Source: Lasiosphaeria ovina
Lineage: Eukaryota; Ascomycota; Sordariomycetes; Sordariales; Lasiosphaeriaceae
NCBI GenBank assembly: GCA_033439765.1
Contig: JAULSN010000003.1
Location: forward strand, 2,480,001-2,544,000
DNA: 64,000 nucleotides
Direction: 5' to 3'
This document shows positions 10,744-22,444 of the stretch, piece by piece; positions within the stretch are counted from its first letter, which is position 1, and every line of letters starts with the position of its first letter. Both the position numbers and the translations under genes were made by a program. The notes beneath the pieces were generated by a model, which was given only the letters and a program-made list of their open reading frames with translations, was not told where the DNA came from and ran no database searches.

Positions 10744-13700
10744 GATGGAAGGGCGTGTTATCGAGAAATGCGATGCAAGAGTGCAAATGGATGAAAGACT
10801 TCAAGCGAGGGGGCCAGGGTAGATATGTGGACAGCCTGATGAGGCTGAGGCTTTGAACAGTCGGCGGCAGGGGTAAAGTGCGGGGGGGTGAGCACCAGCC
10901 GGAGGGTGTCTGGGAAAGATTGAAACTAGGAGCAAAAGGGAGAGGTCGGAGCGGAAACGGGACGGAGAGAGGGGGAGGAGAAGGTCGCAGCGTCAGCACC
11001 GTTCATTCGAGCAGAACTCTAGCGGAAGGTTGTTCGCGAATTGACAGGGACACGGTCGCACGGCCAGAGAAAAAGGGCTGGTTAGGATGGCGATGCCTGC
11101 GAGCGAACAAAAACAACGGCCGCTGTGCCCTATGTCGTATCCTGTGCCTTGGGGCGGTCTACAGTACCTTAGGTTCCGGGTCCCAGGTGGGGATCTGAAG
11201 GCGGCACAGACACAGGCTGAACTGAAGCGAGTCGATCAGAACAAACAAACACAACTCCCGTGTATTGTGCTTGGAGCTGGTGTGGCTGGCGGGTGCTGCG
11301 AAATGCGCCAAGTGCCAGGAGAAAAAGCAGGTCCGGGGCAAAAGAGGAGGATCGAGACCTGCGAGGAGGCGGGTCTCGGTCGATTCTCGCGGGAGGCAGG
11401 GGACTGAGTGGCGAGGTCCTGTCCTGTCGTCCGTCCTAGTGGATGCTGCGGATTATGCTGTGGGATTTGTCTTTGCTTGACAGATTAACGCTTGGGGTTG
11501 GCGACCGCTGGGGCACGGCAAGCGTCCCTCAACCAGTCCCCACTAAACACCTCGACTGCAGCGCGCGGCTTGCCGTCGTCTGCTTGGAATCAAAGCTCTC
11601 CTGTTGGTCCGTCGGATCCCTTTCCTCGCCCTTGCTGACAACCTACGGCACCAACCACCGTCAACGAGCGCCTCGAGCACAGATAGGCCTAGCTGAATGT
11701 GGCCAATGTGATAGTTTCCCTAGCGGTCAAAATGCAAAGACGGATCTCGGAATCAGTAAATCAGCCTGTAGGCAATATATGCCGACGATGGAGTGGGCAC
11801 GGGCGCACACGCCCTATCTGTCAGCGCCCGGTGACGTGAAATACGCGGGGGGCGCCGAGTTGGCTACGGGTCGGAATATCGCGAGACGGCCGCTCTGGTG
11901 GCGAACCTAGGTATCCAGTAAAATACGGTAGTCTCTGGGCGGCATTCAGATGGCAGTCAACCATGCAATACGGTGGAGTGAAGAGCACCAGGCCGTCGAC
12001 AGAAACAAAATGTATGGTTAGGTTGGCAGTGGGCGCCGAGGATGGAAGGTTTCAAGAAAAGCCGGAGGGAATGGAATGGCATTAGTTACAGCACGGTTGC
12101 GCTGCCCGGTCGTGGAGGTGGCCTTGGCAAGCGCCCTGTCGCGGCGCTCAAGGTGGTCCGGGATCCAGGGCTTCCCTGCGTAGGGACACAGCACGGGAAG
12201 GTGCAACCACGGAATTCAGAAAATGGGAATGGTGGGTGCCGCAAGGGACACCTCAAGGAGCCTGACGGGCTCGAGAACGCCGCCAGCCCAGGAAGGTCAA
12301 GTGCCCCTGTAACAGCGGTCGGCGAAAACAACCCGAAAATGCGCCTTCGGCTTAAAAGTTCAGAAGGGGCGCGGTGGCACAGAATGTGGCAGAGACAAAC
12401 GGCGGGCCGTGATGCGACATGCGAATGGCCAGAGAGCACCCAGACATCTGCGAGCAGGCACGCTCTGCGCAGCGATCGAAACACGGGCATTAGTTGCATG
12501 AGGCATGAGGCAGGAGGGGGGAAGAAGGGTGCGTCTCTCCATTTGGCGGGGTCCTCTCCTTCCATGTCTGTCCTGTCAGGGCTCTCGAAAACTGCAGCGA
12601 CGAACCTAAAGTGGGGTGGAAAACAAAGAGGCAGCAGGTGCACAGGTGGTGTGGTGGCTTGCGAATGGCCCCGAAATGGTTTAGTTTCAACTAACCTCGG
12701 GCCTAAAGCCTACGTTATGGCCGCGACGCGACGGAGCAGTGGGTTGCATGCCGTTTTCGTCGTTTGGAGGGGCTGGGCGGGCCTCTGTGCCTGCCATCTT
12801 CCATGCCATGGAATCTTATTAGCTTTTTGCTCCCTCTAATATTATAGTTCATCGACATATCGACTCAGCCCAGCCATTTCGCATGGCCACTGTAGGCCGC
12901 CGAACCGCCGGCCGCAAATCGCCCCTCGACTTCCAGACGGTGATTCTCGGGAAAGTGGGTGGGTGCCCTGCTGGGACTTTGCCGGGCCGGAGTGCTAAGG
13001 GGAACTCCAACGATATCCAGCGGAGGGCAGGTGGGCGGGGGCACCTTCCCTAGCTTTCCTCTATAAGCCCAACTTCTAATAAACGGTCATCTGGACGCAG
13101 AGAGGATGCGAAGGTGCTTGCAAGGCCAGTCGGCTGTCTGACTCACCACGAAGGGGGGGGCCGCAGGAGGCTGCAAGCGGCCTTAGCAGAGAATGAGAAC
13201 ATTCCTGGGATATGCCGGGTGCCCTTTCCTTGGGCTCCTTGTCGTGCGATTTCACGCAGTTGCGGGTACCTGCCCAGATGCAGCGGTACCTGTTTGGTGC
13301 CTGGACGTAATGGATAAGGAAAGTCGCCCCTTCAGTTGGGAAGCAACACCTGCCCGTTCTTGGGAACTTGGACTGGTCAGGCCGCAGGCACACCTTCGGC
13401 TTCTCTCCGATCTTGCCGTGGATCTTGGCCTCAGGTCTCTATGTCAAGGTCCGTTAAAGATCTTCTATTCGTGCTTCTATGCACAAATCCGAGACAGAGC
13501 CGTCATTTGTTCTCTTTTCTTGCGTGACAGACAGAACAATAGACCCCTGCCGTGTCTCCAGGGCATGTACACGTAGGTTTTTTCTTCTTCCAGGTTGTCA
13601 CTTTTCTTCATTTTTGATGTGGCGCTGGGTTCGGTCCCCGGGGACGATCAGCAGCCTGAGGCAAAGCTTGGACTTACCGACCCCAACCAAGCTCGTGGCG

Positions 13701-16700
13701 CTCCACATTGCCCTGGGAATCAAGGGATACCGAGCGGTACCGTCGACATGGCTGTTTGCAAAGGAAAGTGTGTTGGCCCACTTTGGCAATCCGTCCTTCG
13801 AGGTCGAATTGTCTGGGTGATGGCGTCCAACAGCCTTTCGAATCACACTGCCCTGTGCGCGATTGTGTGCGCTAGGTTGGCTTTAGCTTGCCTTTAGCCC
13901 CGTCGTGGATCGAGCTGCATGGATTATTGGCGACGATCAGCAGCAGCGCCGATTGCTTCTCTCTACCGTTATCGAGGGGGTTGATTGTCCATTGCGTCAT
14001 CAATACTGCCATGGGCCTGCCACCCAAATGCAACAGTGGGAGAATGCTGTCGAGGGTCCCTATTGACGACTAACAAAATGGAGAGGCGTGATAGCTTCAG
14101 ATATGGCTGCCACTCCCATCCGATTTAGCCTGCCGACTATTTCGTCCCCTCGTCTGTCGGCCTTTCAGGACCCTGGTTTTCTCAAAAAGGGCACACCCAG
14201 GAGAGAAGGCTGGCTCTGTTCTCGGGAGGATTGGTGCTCAGTCAGAGGGGCACACACAGCGTTGCACCATGCGCGCGCAGGTGCCTGGCCTGAGAGATGC
14301 AGAAGCGCACCCAGCACCCTCCTGCATGAACGAGGCATGTTGAGGCCCACATCAGCGTCCAGGTGATGAGGCCATGGGCGCCGCGCACCAGCATTCCCGT
14401 CTCATAGTTTCGCGCGACAGGCGCCTCTGATGGACCCTCCCGACCCAGCCCTCAAATAAACTTGGCTTCACGTTCCTGCCCATCGCTTTCCTTGAGATGG
14501 GTGTGGCAGGAGTCTAAAATCTACGACGTGGCAAGATAGATAAGCGGAGCCAGCGCTTTGAACAACCGAGTAGGCAGCTTATTGATTGCTCGTGTCGGTA
14601 TGACCAGACGCTGACAAGATACGAATCGCTTTTGTCGGCCCCGTCGGCCACATCGCTCACTGGGCTTGTTGGCGGAGGCGGTCAGGAGGCTTCAGGCCAA
14701 CAAGTCGGGAGGAACAAAACTAGCCGGTCGTTGCCCCTTCGATCCGATTATTCCCATCGCCACGGAATTTTCGTGTGCCGTCAGTAGCCCATCAGCGCAT
14801 GTGGTCGCCGTGGTCTTTTTGCGCCGTGGCACTCGGGATCCATCCTTGAAGCGCCACGGCTGTTCGCACATAGTGTGAAAATCGCCGCATCAACTGCACG
14901 GTTTCTTGCGATAGATGGCAGTGAGGGGGGAGACATGAGACCTTCCGCTCTCGTCCCAGGTGCTCGCGCAACCTGCTCTTCCGAGTCAAGCCGCGTCATC
15001 TTTATTCGCAACGAGGTCGAACTGCCGGATCCGCACAAGAGATATACCAAGACATATACGAGCAAGGTCTTGAACAACCCCTAAAGAAGCCTGTACGGTC
15101 CCGCGCCAGATCTTGGAGCCCAGCGACCTGGTTTCAAGTTTATGAGGATCGACCAAGAAGTCCGGAAGCTGAGCATCACAAGAAGCCAGACAAGGCCGGT
15201 ACCCGTACCATGTTGGGCTTTGCCTTAGCTGCTGCAGCCGTATGCAGGTGGCTGTACGCCCGGCGGTACCTGACCGATGGGATGCGTCCGGATTTGCTCC
15301 GTCTCGGGGCCATCTCCACCCCACCTACAGTCACTTTACGTACCTATTATCGTCAAGCTATTCCGACGGTGCTTCTTGTTGATAAATGGCCGGCGGTGAC
15401 GTGCGACGGGTCTCTCGAGTTCTTCAGCGCCCAAAATGTGAGCAGTCATTTCAATAGTAGTCTCCCTTCTCCTCTTCCCTCGGTCTTGGGGCGCCGTCGG
15501 AGGGGCACCGGACTGCCCAACAGGCACGCACGAGATGCAACCACTCAAAGCGAAAGTAACAAACCAACCCCAAACTACCTTACGGACAAGCGATGGGGCG
15601 TCTTGGAAGCTTCCATGCCTTCCATTCAGGGCCCTCGGTATTGATGAAGCATCGTCGGCTATAGTGGCCGCATATTAATTCGCTCTTCCTTCCACCATGG
15701 GCGCTATATTGCGAGCCATCTCGACTATGCTCTCCGTCTTGCTGAATTAGGCAACTCTACTGTGGAAAATCGTGGCGGCGGTCCCAAGTTTTTGTGGCCA
15801 TGCGGCCTACGAGTTCGTTCCTGTTCTTTTCTTCTCCTCCCTCGCTAAATTCTGACAATGCCCAATCCTGCAGAAGGAGGAAACTAAAGAGGGGCAGGCG
15901 GGGCTCGAGAGGGAGGTGGGGGGTTGGGATTTTCCCCTCCAGCCATCAAATGTGGGGTAGCATCTTGGTTTCACGTGCCTGCTCAGATGCAACCAGGCCA
16001 GGGTCCCTGATTGCGAGCTATTAATAATCACTGCCCGAGCGCCCTTGTTTCCTCTGGTGGATCGTGGTTGCTTCATTGAGAACGAGCTAGACAGCGTATG
16101 CTCTTTGTTGACATGAGGAAAAGGGGAAGTGATCACGCCACCTCCGCGAATTTGGTTGAAGGAGGATACTAGTCTTGATTTTTTTTTCCTGCCAATATTT
16201 CCACGATTCTCTGTAGACACCAAGCCAAACTAACACCTGATTTATCGGTGCAGAGTGGACCCTGGACGTCAAGACTGACAGATCAAATACTTTCATGGCT
16301 TGGCGAGATGCCGATCACCCGAGCCCCTAGTGTTGAAATCCATTAATGCCGCTAGGAAAGGAACGGTTAGGTAAACTGTCTTTTTTTTACACTGTTATCA
16401 ACGAAGTACCTCGAGTAGGCCAGCAACTTCTTCACATCCAACACAATGGATCTAGTCGTTATTACTTGGCCCCAATACCCTTAATTTCGATATTCCTTAT
16501 GATTTCTGTCTTATCTGATATTTCAAAAGAACAGCACAAGCTCCCGGGTATTTTACAAGAAATTAAATTATACGTAATATGTCACCTAATCAACGCAAGC
16601 AGTTCAACTTGTCCCTCTAAGATTCACTTTGTTACTGTGTTGAACTGTTGATGCCTATATGAACTAGACCTATATCGACTCGTAATTTTTGCCTTACCAT

Positions 16701-17008
16701 CTTCTCTACCAAAACCACAATCCCTCGTACCGGACCATGAGCTGTCATGGGCGCACTTCAAATTGTCCCGCAAGTGTTGCTTGTGTTGGTAACTGTCGGG
16801 CCTCGCAACAAGCATGACGCAATCTGTCACTTCCGCTTGCTCCTTCCATTCTAGAGGGGCATCAAGGCTATAAACATACCGTTGCACGTGATCTGGATTG
16901 ACTATGTATCGAATTGTCCGGTTAGATCGGTCTAAAATATAGGTAAATAGCGTCTTCTTATAGCCAAGAAGACTACTGAAACTCCCCACGGAAATCCGTA
17001 TACAGGGC

Positions 17009-17141
17009 AGGCAGTCCGAGCGAAAGGGATGCCGTTGAAATGAACGAATTTCCGGTGCAAGGGAATTACAGGGCATTCCGAGCGTAAGGGAGGAAAAACA
17101 GGCATTTCCATAAGCAAGGGAAGAAAAACAGGCATTTACAT
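17009..17141. repeat. Degenerate tandem repeat, about 30-nt unit
   Basis: About four diverged copies of a unit of roughly 26-32 nt. The last two are clearest: both contain AAGGGA(A/G)GAAAAACAGGCATT, at about 17084-17107 and 17116-17137. Earlier copies keep the CCGAGCG(A/T)AAGGG core. The unit length is not a codon-preserving constant, and the region lies inside the gene desert. Confidence 0.6.
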
Positions 17142-18943
17142 GCGATGTGGGTCAATTTCTGGCGACACATACCTACCTACTCGCCTAGTCTACTCATATT
17201 TTGCCTTTGCAAAGACGGCAACAATCGTGCAAAGCCCACAGTTGTAGGTGAAAACTATGATCTTGTATTGATGCCAACTGCAATACTTGCAAATCCGTGT
17301 TGCAATTACGTAGGCGAGTCTGTGTTGGGTGTGTAGGTAGGCAACTTAGAACTTGCAACTCAGCAGAACAGAAAGAAGTCAGACCATGTAAATGTTTTTC
17401 AGTTTCTTGTATCCTACTGCGCCTAAGAGTGGTTGGGGGAGTTTGTGCTGCAACGAGTTGCTTTGTCGGCAAACCAGCATTGATTATTACGGCTGCACAC
17501 AAACCGGCGGCGGGTATTCCGTGACCCGAGTTCTCTAGAGTTCAAACACCCACTTAGCTGTCTATATCTCCAGGGCTGTATGTAAGGTGTGAGGCTTGGA
17601 CGAGAAAAACATACAGTTTACGAGCCGAGAATGCTGCCCGAACTGTCACAGGGAGCCCTACGGTCCCAGGATTCCGGGGCCCATAATGCATCGTGGTGGG
17701 CAGGAGGTGGGCGTCTGGGGGGGCTGTAGGATTCGGGAGTTCATGCTGCGTGGGTTAGACCACAGGCATCTCTGACAATCCACCGCATCCTTACAGAAAG
17801 CATGCAGCAAGCGAGCCCTCTTGTGCAGCTGGTTGTTTGAGCAAAAGGGACAAAAAAGGGACGCTCTTCTGTTTGCCTCTCAGTAATAACGCCCTCCCTT
17901 GCCCCCACTCCTCTATCCCCCTCTCTCTCCCTGGGATGCGGTCCTCCTCCCCCTTTTAGCATGCAGGCTGCAGGGCGTTTTTCTCGTCCCTCTTGAGAAC
18001 CAACTGCATATTGAAGAAAAAAATTGCTGCGCCGCCGGCGGCTGTACCAGACTGCTGGGAATAGCAGCAGTGTCCTGAGTGGTTGCTGTGCCGCCGCCCC
18101 CTCTCGCCCCCTTGCCGCCGGGCTTTCTCTTTGGCCGGTTTCGCGCCCTCAGCAAGTGGGATGGCTGGTTTTCGTCTCCTCGCGCATGTTTCTCAAGCTG
18201 ACACGTGGTAAGACCAGAATTGTGTGCTTGTTTGTTGGGGGATGGGGTGGTCTGGGCCGCTCTGTTATGTTAGGTCAAGTATGTAGTAGTTCAGAGGCGT
18301 GACACGGCGGTGGAGGAACGCTGCTGTCGACAGTTGCGGGAAAGTAACTCGTAGTGATGACCTTGGTTTTTTCGTTAAAATTGGGTCGGTGGTAGGTTTT
18401 ACTACTACATTGCGTGCAGTAAGTTTGTTTAACTTATCTCGGAACTTCCCCTCTGCGTCCTCTTGTTCCCGGAATGCCAGCTTGATCCGATTAGAGCACG
18501 CTCTAGTGAACATGGCAAGGTCTTGTCAGATCATGATAACGAGTCTCTGGTACTTGGTTGAGCCCCTTGTAGGTATATGGCCACGCCGTGTTTGCTCTTC
18601 GCCAGAGTTCGGCAAGAATTCGGACCTGCAGCGGTTCCGGCTGAAGAATCTTTCTGTGTTTTGCATGCTTGTAAGCACCTCGTCTGTATCATTTTCCCTT
18701 CGTATACGCGGAACCGGGCTGTTGTTCGTACCCGGGCGCAGAATCCTTTATCGGTGTGAAGACCAAGCAAGAGGCCACAACAACAAACACCCAGACGGAT
18801 GAGTTGGGCGAATCTAGGAACAGAAGAGATGGTCAATCAGCCGGCGCGTGGTAAATAAGGTGCAGCCAACGAGACACGCGTCGTCGCGTTCTTTCTCCCT
18901 TTCCATTTTTCTTCAATTCCACACGGGGTGTAGAAAGTCGAAG

Positions 18944-18983
18944 CACACGTCGCACCACACACGTCGCACCACACACGTAACAC
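18944..18983. repeat. Short tandem repeat, 14-nt unit, about three copies
   Basis: Three successive CACACGTCGCACCA-like units, the last diverged to CACACGTAACAC. Each holds an ACGTCG or ACGTAA core. Confidence 0.7.
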
Positions 18984-19707
18984 ACCCTACTTCACAAGCA
19001 AGAAAAGAAAACGTGCCAGGCAGCTAATCGGGGACCTGCGGGTGTCACAGATCTGCGATTGGTGGGTCGGCTTTGCTGTCAACGGTTCTTTCTGCTTGTC
19101 GCCCGAGCGGCCGGGGTAAAACCCTGGGGGAGAAAGGGGGCCGGCGATCAAACCGACGACGCAACGACACGCATCGCGGCTCGGCATATTTACCCGTGCT
19201 CTTCTTGAACGCCGGCAAGAACACGCGACTCACACGCCGTAGCAACGTCAAGCATCCACCCCCCCGAGACTTTACTTGCCGAATTTTCCGAGTCTGTGCC
19301 CACCCTCGGCGACCTCACCCGGGTGGCGCTTTGCTGTTTCTAAACTACCCTGAAGTGATGCGACTCGTGATCTGCGACGACTTCAGTCGCGCCCATATCA
19401 ATGACGGACCCGGGTGTTTTCGCCTATCTTTCTCATCCAGGCAGGGATCAGCCGTAGAAATTGGAGGGAGATCTAGAGAGATCGACTCTTTTCCCCTTCT
19501 TTCTCATACATAAAGACTGCTGGCCGTCCCAGGTTCTGGGCCGATGGCGTTATCATCCCATCTTCTTCACTCATCACTGCAATCGTTTCCCGTTCCGTTC
19601 TTTTTTTGTTGTTTCTTGTTCTCGATACGACCTGGCGTCGTCTGTGTTATTACTCCTACTCTCTATTTAATATCGAACTTGTGATCAACACCACACCTCT
19701 TTTCAAA

Positions 19708-20135
19708 ATGGTTCGCATCTCTGTTGCCGCTGTGCTGGCTTGTGAGTCCTCTCCATTTATCTCTCTCTTTCTCTCTCCCTCCCTCTCCCCCTCTCCGTTT
19801 GTTATCGTGGTTGATATGTAGCTCTTCACTTTGTGGTCCTAGATATTGACTCTTGCTGATGTCGTGCAGTCGCCGTTGCCGCCCTGGCCATCACCCCTAA
19901 CAACGCTGGCGCCAAGAACGTCGGAAACGGCAAGGCCCTGCAGTTCATCACCGGCGGCTGCGTCAACGATGCCGACTGCGCGTCAGCGTGCTGTGCCAAC
20001 GCCAGCAATGTCGGCGTGTGCTCCGCCGAGGCTGCCGCCTTCCAGAACGGAAAGGCCGGCTGCAACTTTGTCGACCCCAACGCCGCCGCCACTCTTGCCG
20101 CCGCCAAGGCTCAGGTCGCGAAGCAGGGCTTTTAA
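19708..20135 (+). CDS. Small secreted cysteine-rich protein, BAS2-like
   Basis: Two exons, 19708-19741 and 19870-20135, separated by a 128-nt GTGAGT...GTGCAG intron whose 5' half is strongly pyrimidine-rich. The splice falls in phase 1 inside the signal peptide and gives 99 residues. The start sits in a good context, TTCAAAATGG. Residues 1-18 form a hydrophobic Ala/Val-rich signal peptide. The mature part is small and has six cysteines spaced C-x5-C-x3-C-C-x8-C-x13-C, enough for three disulfides. Overall form and the QFITGGCVNDADCAS stretch resemble the biotrophy-associated secreted protein 2 family first described as a host-phase-induced secreted protein in a rice pathogen; homologs also occur in non-pathogens, so a host-directed role is not implied. 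Upstream is the gene desert and downstream the reductase gene. Confidence 0.85.
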
Positions 20136-21100
20136 GAGAGGTGACGAAGCTGTTGTCGAGGAAATCTGTACATATTCGCGGAACGTATGAGTGCCAAGGG
20201 GTTAAGGAAGATGTGGTCTTCTAGGGTTCGATCGCCGACTGATGAAGAAGGAATGCCGCCCGGAAACGGAGGTTAAAAACCGGGCTGTTACCCTTGCTAC
20301 CCTTCAGATGGTATACAACATGTGCATGGGTGCTTCTGTGGTACACTAGATACCCTGCCACATAATATAATGAATTTCTCAATTTACTCAACTCTCTAAT
20401 TGTACCTAGGTAGGCACTGCTTCTCCATTCACCACCAAAGCCCTCCTCCATCCACTACAAGTTGACAGTAGCCAAAGAGGTAAAACTCCCTTGGACATAC
20501 TCGCCAGTTTCCGAGCCACTGTTGAAGGTTTGCGTTATCAACCACTCAGTGCCTAATCGGCCCTTTTGCCTACTTGGGCAGGTAGCAAGCACTGTGTCCA
20601 CACCAGGACCTTGTATTGTAGGTTTAGTGTGTAATTGTTCGAGTTTGATTCCTAAGCCAAGATCCACAATAATCAGTAATTATCACTTCAAATCTTCCGT
20701 TAACCGCATCACCAAGTTTTCAAGGCCTACGGAGCATCCCCGGCCCGAGCCCACAAAGCCGGCAAGGAGTTGCTACTCACAACAAACATGCGCCTCAACC
20801 CTTCCGTTGAGCTTCTCAGTTGGGGCTGAAAAAGGCAGTGATTAGACAAGAGTACGTACCTATTCGGTGCTCGCAAGACTTGGCGCACGTTTAGTGCTCC
20901 GAATGCCGAGTTGAAGCTAGCCCAAGCCGCCCCTGCTAGGCTGCTTCTACCCCGGCCGGCACAGAGACCCGGGGCCGCAAACCACAAAGACCAACGAATC
21001 GCGGGGTCGCGCCTCTTCGCACGCCCAGAGGCCCCGATGTCCGACCAACCCGTGATAGCATCGTCCATGGCAGAGGTGGGGAGGAGAAACCGCCGCCGAG
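20136..21100. other. Intergenic region before the reductase gene
   Basis: About 1 kb without a supportable gene. Overlapping short ORFs on both strands at 20455-21144 are not family-like. It holds the 3' end of the secreted-protein gene and the reductase promoter. Confidence 0.5.
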
Positions 21101-21106
21101 TATAAG
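21101..21106 (+). promoter_or_regulatory. TATA-like box of the aldo/keto reductase gene
   Basis: TATAAG lies 157 nt upstream of the main start codon. If it works at the usual spacing, transcription begins near 21130-21140. That places the upstream in-frame ATG at 21132 at or beyond the very 5' end of the message. Confidence 0.4.
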
Positions 21107-21169
21107 ATGAAGTTATCCTCGGTATTTAATTTTGGGCAAGACACAGCTCGACTCGACAGAGGCTAAAAA

Positions 21170-21237
21170 TCACCATCACCACCATCACCATCACCATCAC
21201 CACTGTCACCATCACCATCACCATCACCCATCATCAC
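21170..21237 (+). repeat. CAC/CAT trinucleotide repeat
   Basis: About 21 histidine-type triplets (CAC and CAT alternating), broken once by TGT. It lies in the reductase leader and is in frame with the reductase coding sequence. Read from an upstream ATG at 21132 it would encode 18 histidines and one cysteine. Confidence 0.9.
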
Positions 21238-21257
21238 CCGCTCCCCCCTTGACCACC

Positions 21258-22444
21258 ATGGCGGCCAAGCCGCGCATCATCCTCGGGCTCATGACGTTCG
21301 GGCCCGACGCCAACACGGGCGCGCGGCTGACCGACATCAACGACCTCAAGACGGCGCTGGACGTGTTCGAGAAGCGCGGCTACAAGGAGCTGGACACGGC
21401 GCGCGGCTACTGCAACGGCCAGCAGGAGGCCTTTACCCGCGCCGCCGGCTACGAGGCTAGGGGCCTGGCTATCGGCACCAAGGTGTACCCGATGCCGCCG
21501 GGCACGCACCGGCCCGACGTCCTCACGCAGCAGTTCGAGACCAGCCTCAGGGAGCTGGGCACGGACTGCATCGATGTGAGTGTCTTTGTTTCTGCTGCGG
21601 CCTGCCACGGGAGCGAGGTTTGGGACTGTGGTAGCTTGTTTTGGGGTCCCCTTGTTTTGAGTGGAAAACGAATAACAACAATGCGGCCCTGTCTTGATGT
21701 ACTCGGCTGACATGAGATAACTGCATGCAGATTGCCTACCTGCATGCGCCGGACCGCAGCGTGCCGTTCGTCGATACGCTGGCGGCCATGGACGCGCTGC
21801 ACAAGGCGGGCAAGTTCAAGCGGCTGGGGCTGAGCAACTACACGGCATACGAGGTGGCCGAGATAGCGCTGACGTGCGCGGCGCGCGGGTGGGTGCGGCC
21901 GAGCATCTACCAGGCCGTGTACAACGTGCTGCAGCGGGGGATCGAGGGCGAGCTGCTGGCGGCGTGCCGGCGGTACGGGCTCGAGGTGGTGGTGTACTCG
22001 CCGACCGTGGCCGGCTTGCTGGCCGGCGCGGTGCGCGACGCCGGCGCGGTGCCGGCCGACGGCCGCTTCTCGGACAAGTTCTTCGGCGGCATGATGCGCC
22101 ACACGTACTTCCGCGACTCGACGTTCGCCGCCGTGGCCGCCGTGCGCGCCGCCGCCGACGCCCACGGCATCTCCGCCATCGAGGCAGGCCTGCGCTGGCT
22201 CGCCCACCACTCCCAGCTCGACTTTGCCCGCCGCGACGGCATTGTTGTTGGCGTTTCGAGTCTCAAGCACCTCGACGACAACCTCGCCTTCCTGCTCGAC
22301 CGCGGGCCGCTCCCTGAGGACTTGGTCAAGGCTCTCGACAAGGCCTGGCTCATTGCCAAGCCCGAGACGCCCGCGTATTGGCACTTTGATTTGAAGTACG
22401 GCTATGATACCGAGGAGGTCTTGTTTGGCAAGGGGGCCAAGTGA
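21258..22444 (+). CDS. Aldo/keto reductase, AKR7 (aflatoxin aldehyde reductase)-like
   Basis: Two exons, 21258-21575 and 21731-22444, joined in phase 0 across a 155-nt GTGAGT...TGCAG intron, give 343 residues. The enzyme should reduce aldehydes or ketones with NADPH in the cytosol. All four residues of the aldo/keto reductase tetrad are visible: Asp46 and Tyr51 in DTARGY, Lys75 in IGTKVYP and His111 in YLHAPD. LGLSNYTAYEVAEI and the C-terminal GVSSLKHLDDNL match the strand/helix and cofactor-binding segments of the AKR7 group. I chose the ATG at 21258 (ACCACCATGG) because homology starts just after it. An in-frame ATG at 21132 would add 42 residues with a polyhistidine tract; position relative to a TATA-like box argues against it. 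Neighbours are a secreted-protein gene and a phospholipase gene, with no shared operon logic. Confidence 0.9.

Larger units (their letters stand above)
10744..19707. other. Gene desert of about 9 kb
   Basis: No ORF in this stretch has a recognisable domain, plausible codon pattern or splice structure. The longest, 12042-12839 on the plus strand, encodes a compositionally random 265-residue chain overlapped by equally long antisense ORFs. Composition is moderately GC-rich to about 15.7 kb, becomes AT-rich at 15.8-17.6 kb, then mixed with pyrimidine-rich tracts (for example 17880-17960). Degenerate tandem repeats lie at 17009-17141 and 18944-18983. It could include a very long 5' control region or untranslated leader for the C2H2 regulator, or noncoding transcripts; sequence alone does not decide. 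Confidence 0.5.

Noticed and set aside
12042..12839. A 265-residue ORF in the gene desert
   Set aside because: No recognisable motif, random composition, a comparable antisense ORF and no promoter or splice evidence. Recorded only as part of the desert.
20221..20245. GGTTCGATCGCC resembling a tRNA B box
   Set aside because: No A box or cloverleaf upstream at a suitable distance.
21170..21237. CRISPR-like or engineered His-tag sequence
   Set aside because: It is a simple CAC/CAT microsatellite with an interruption and no vector sequence or spacers; it sits naturally in a fungal leader.
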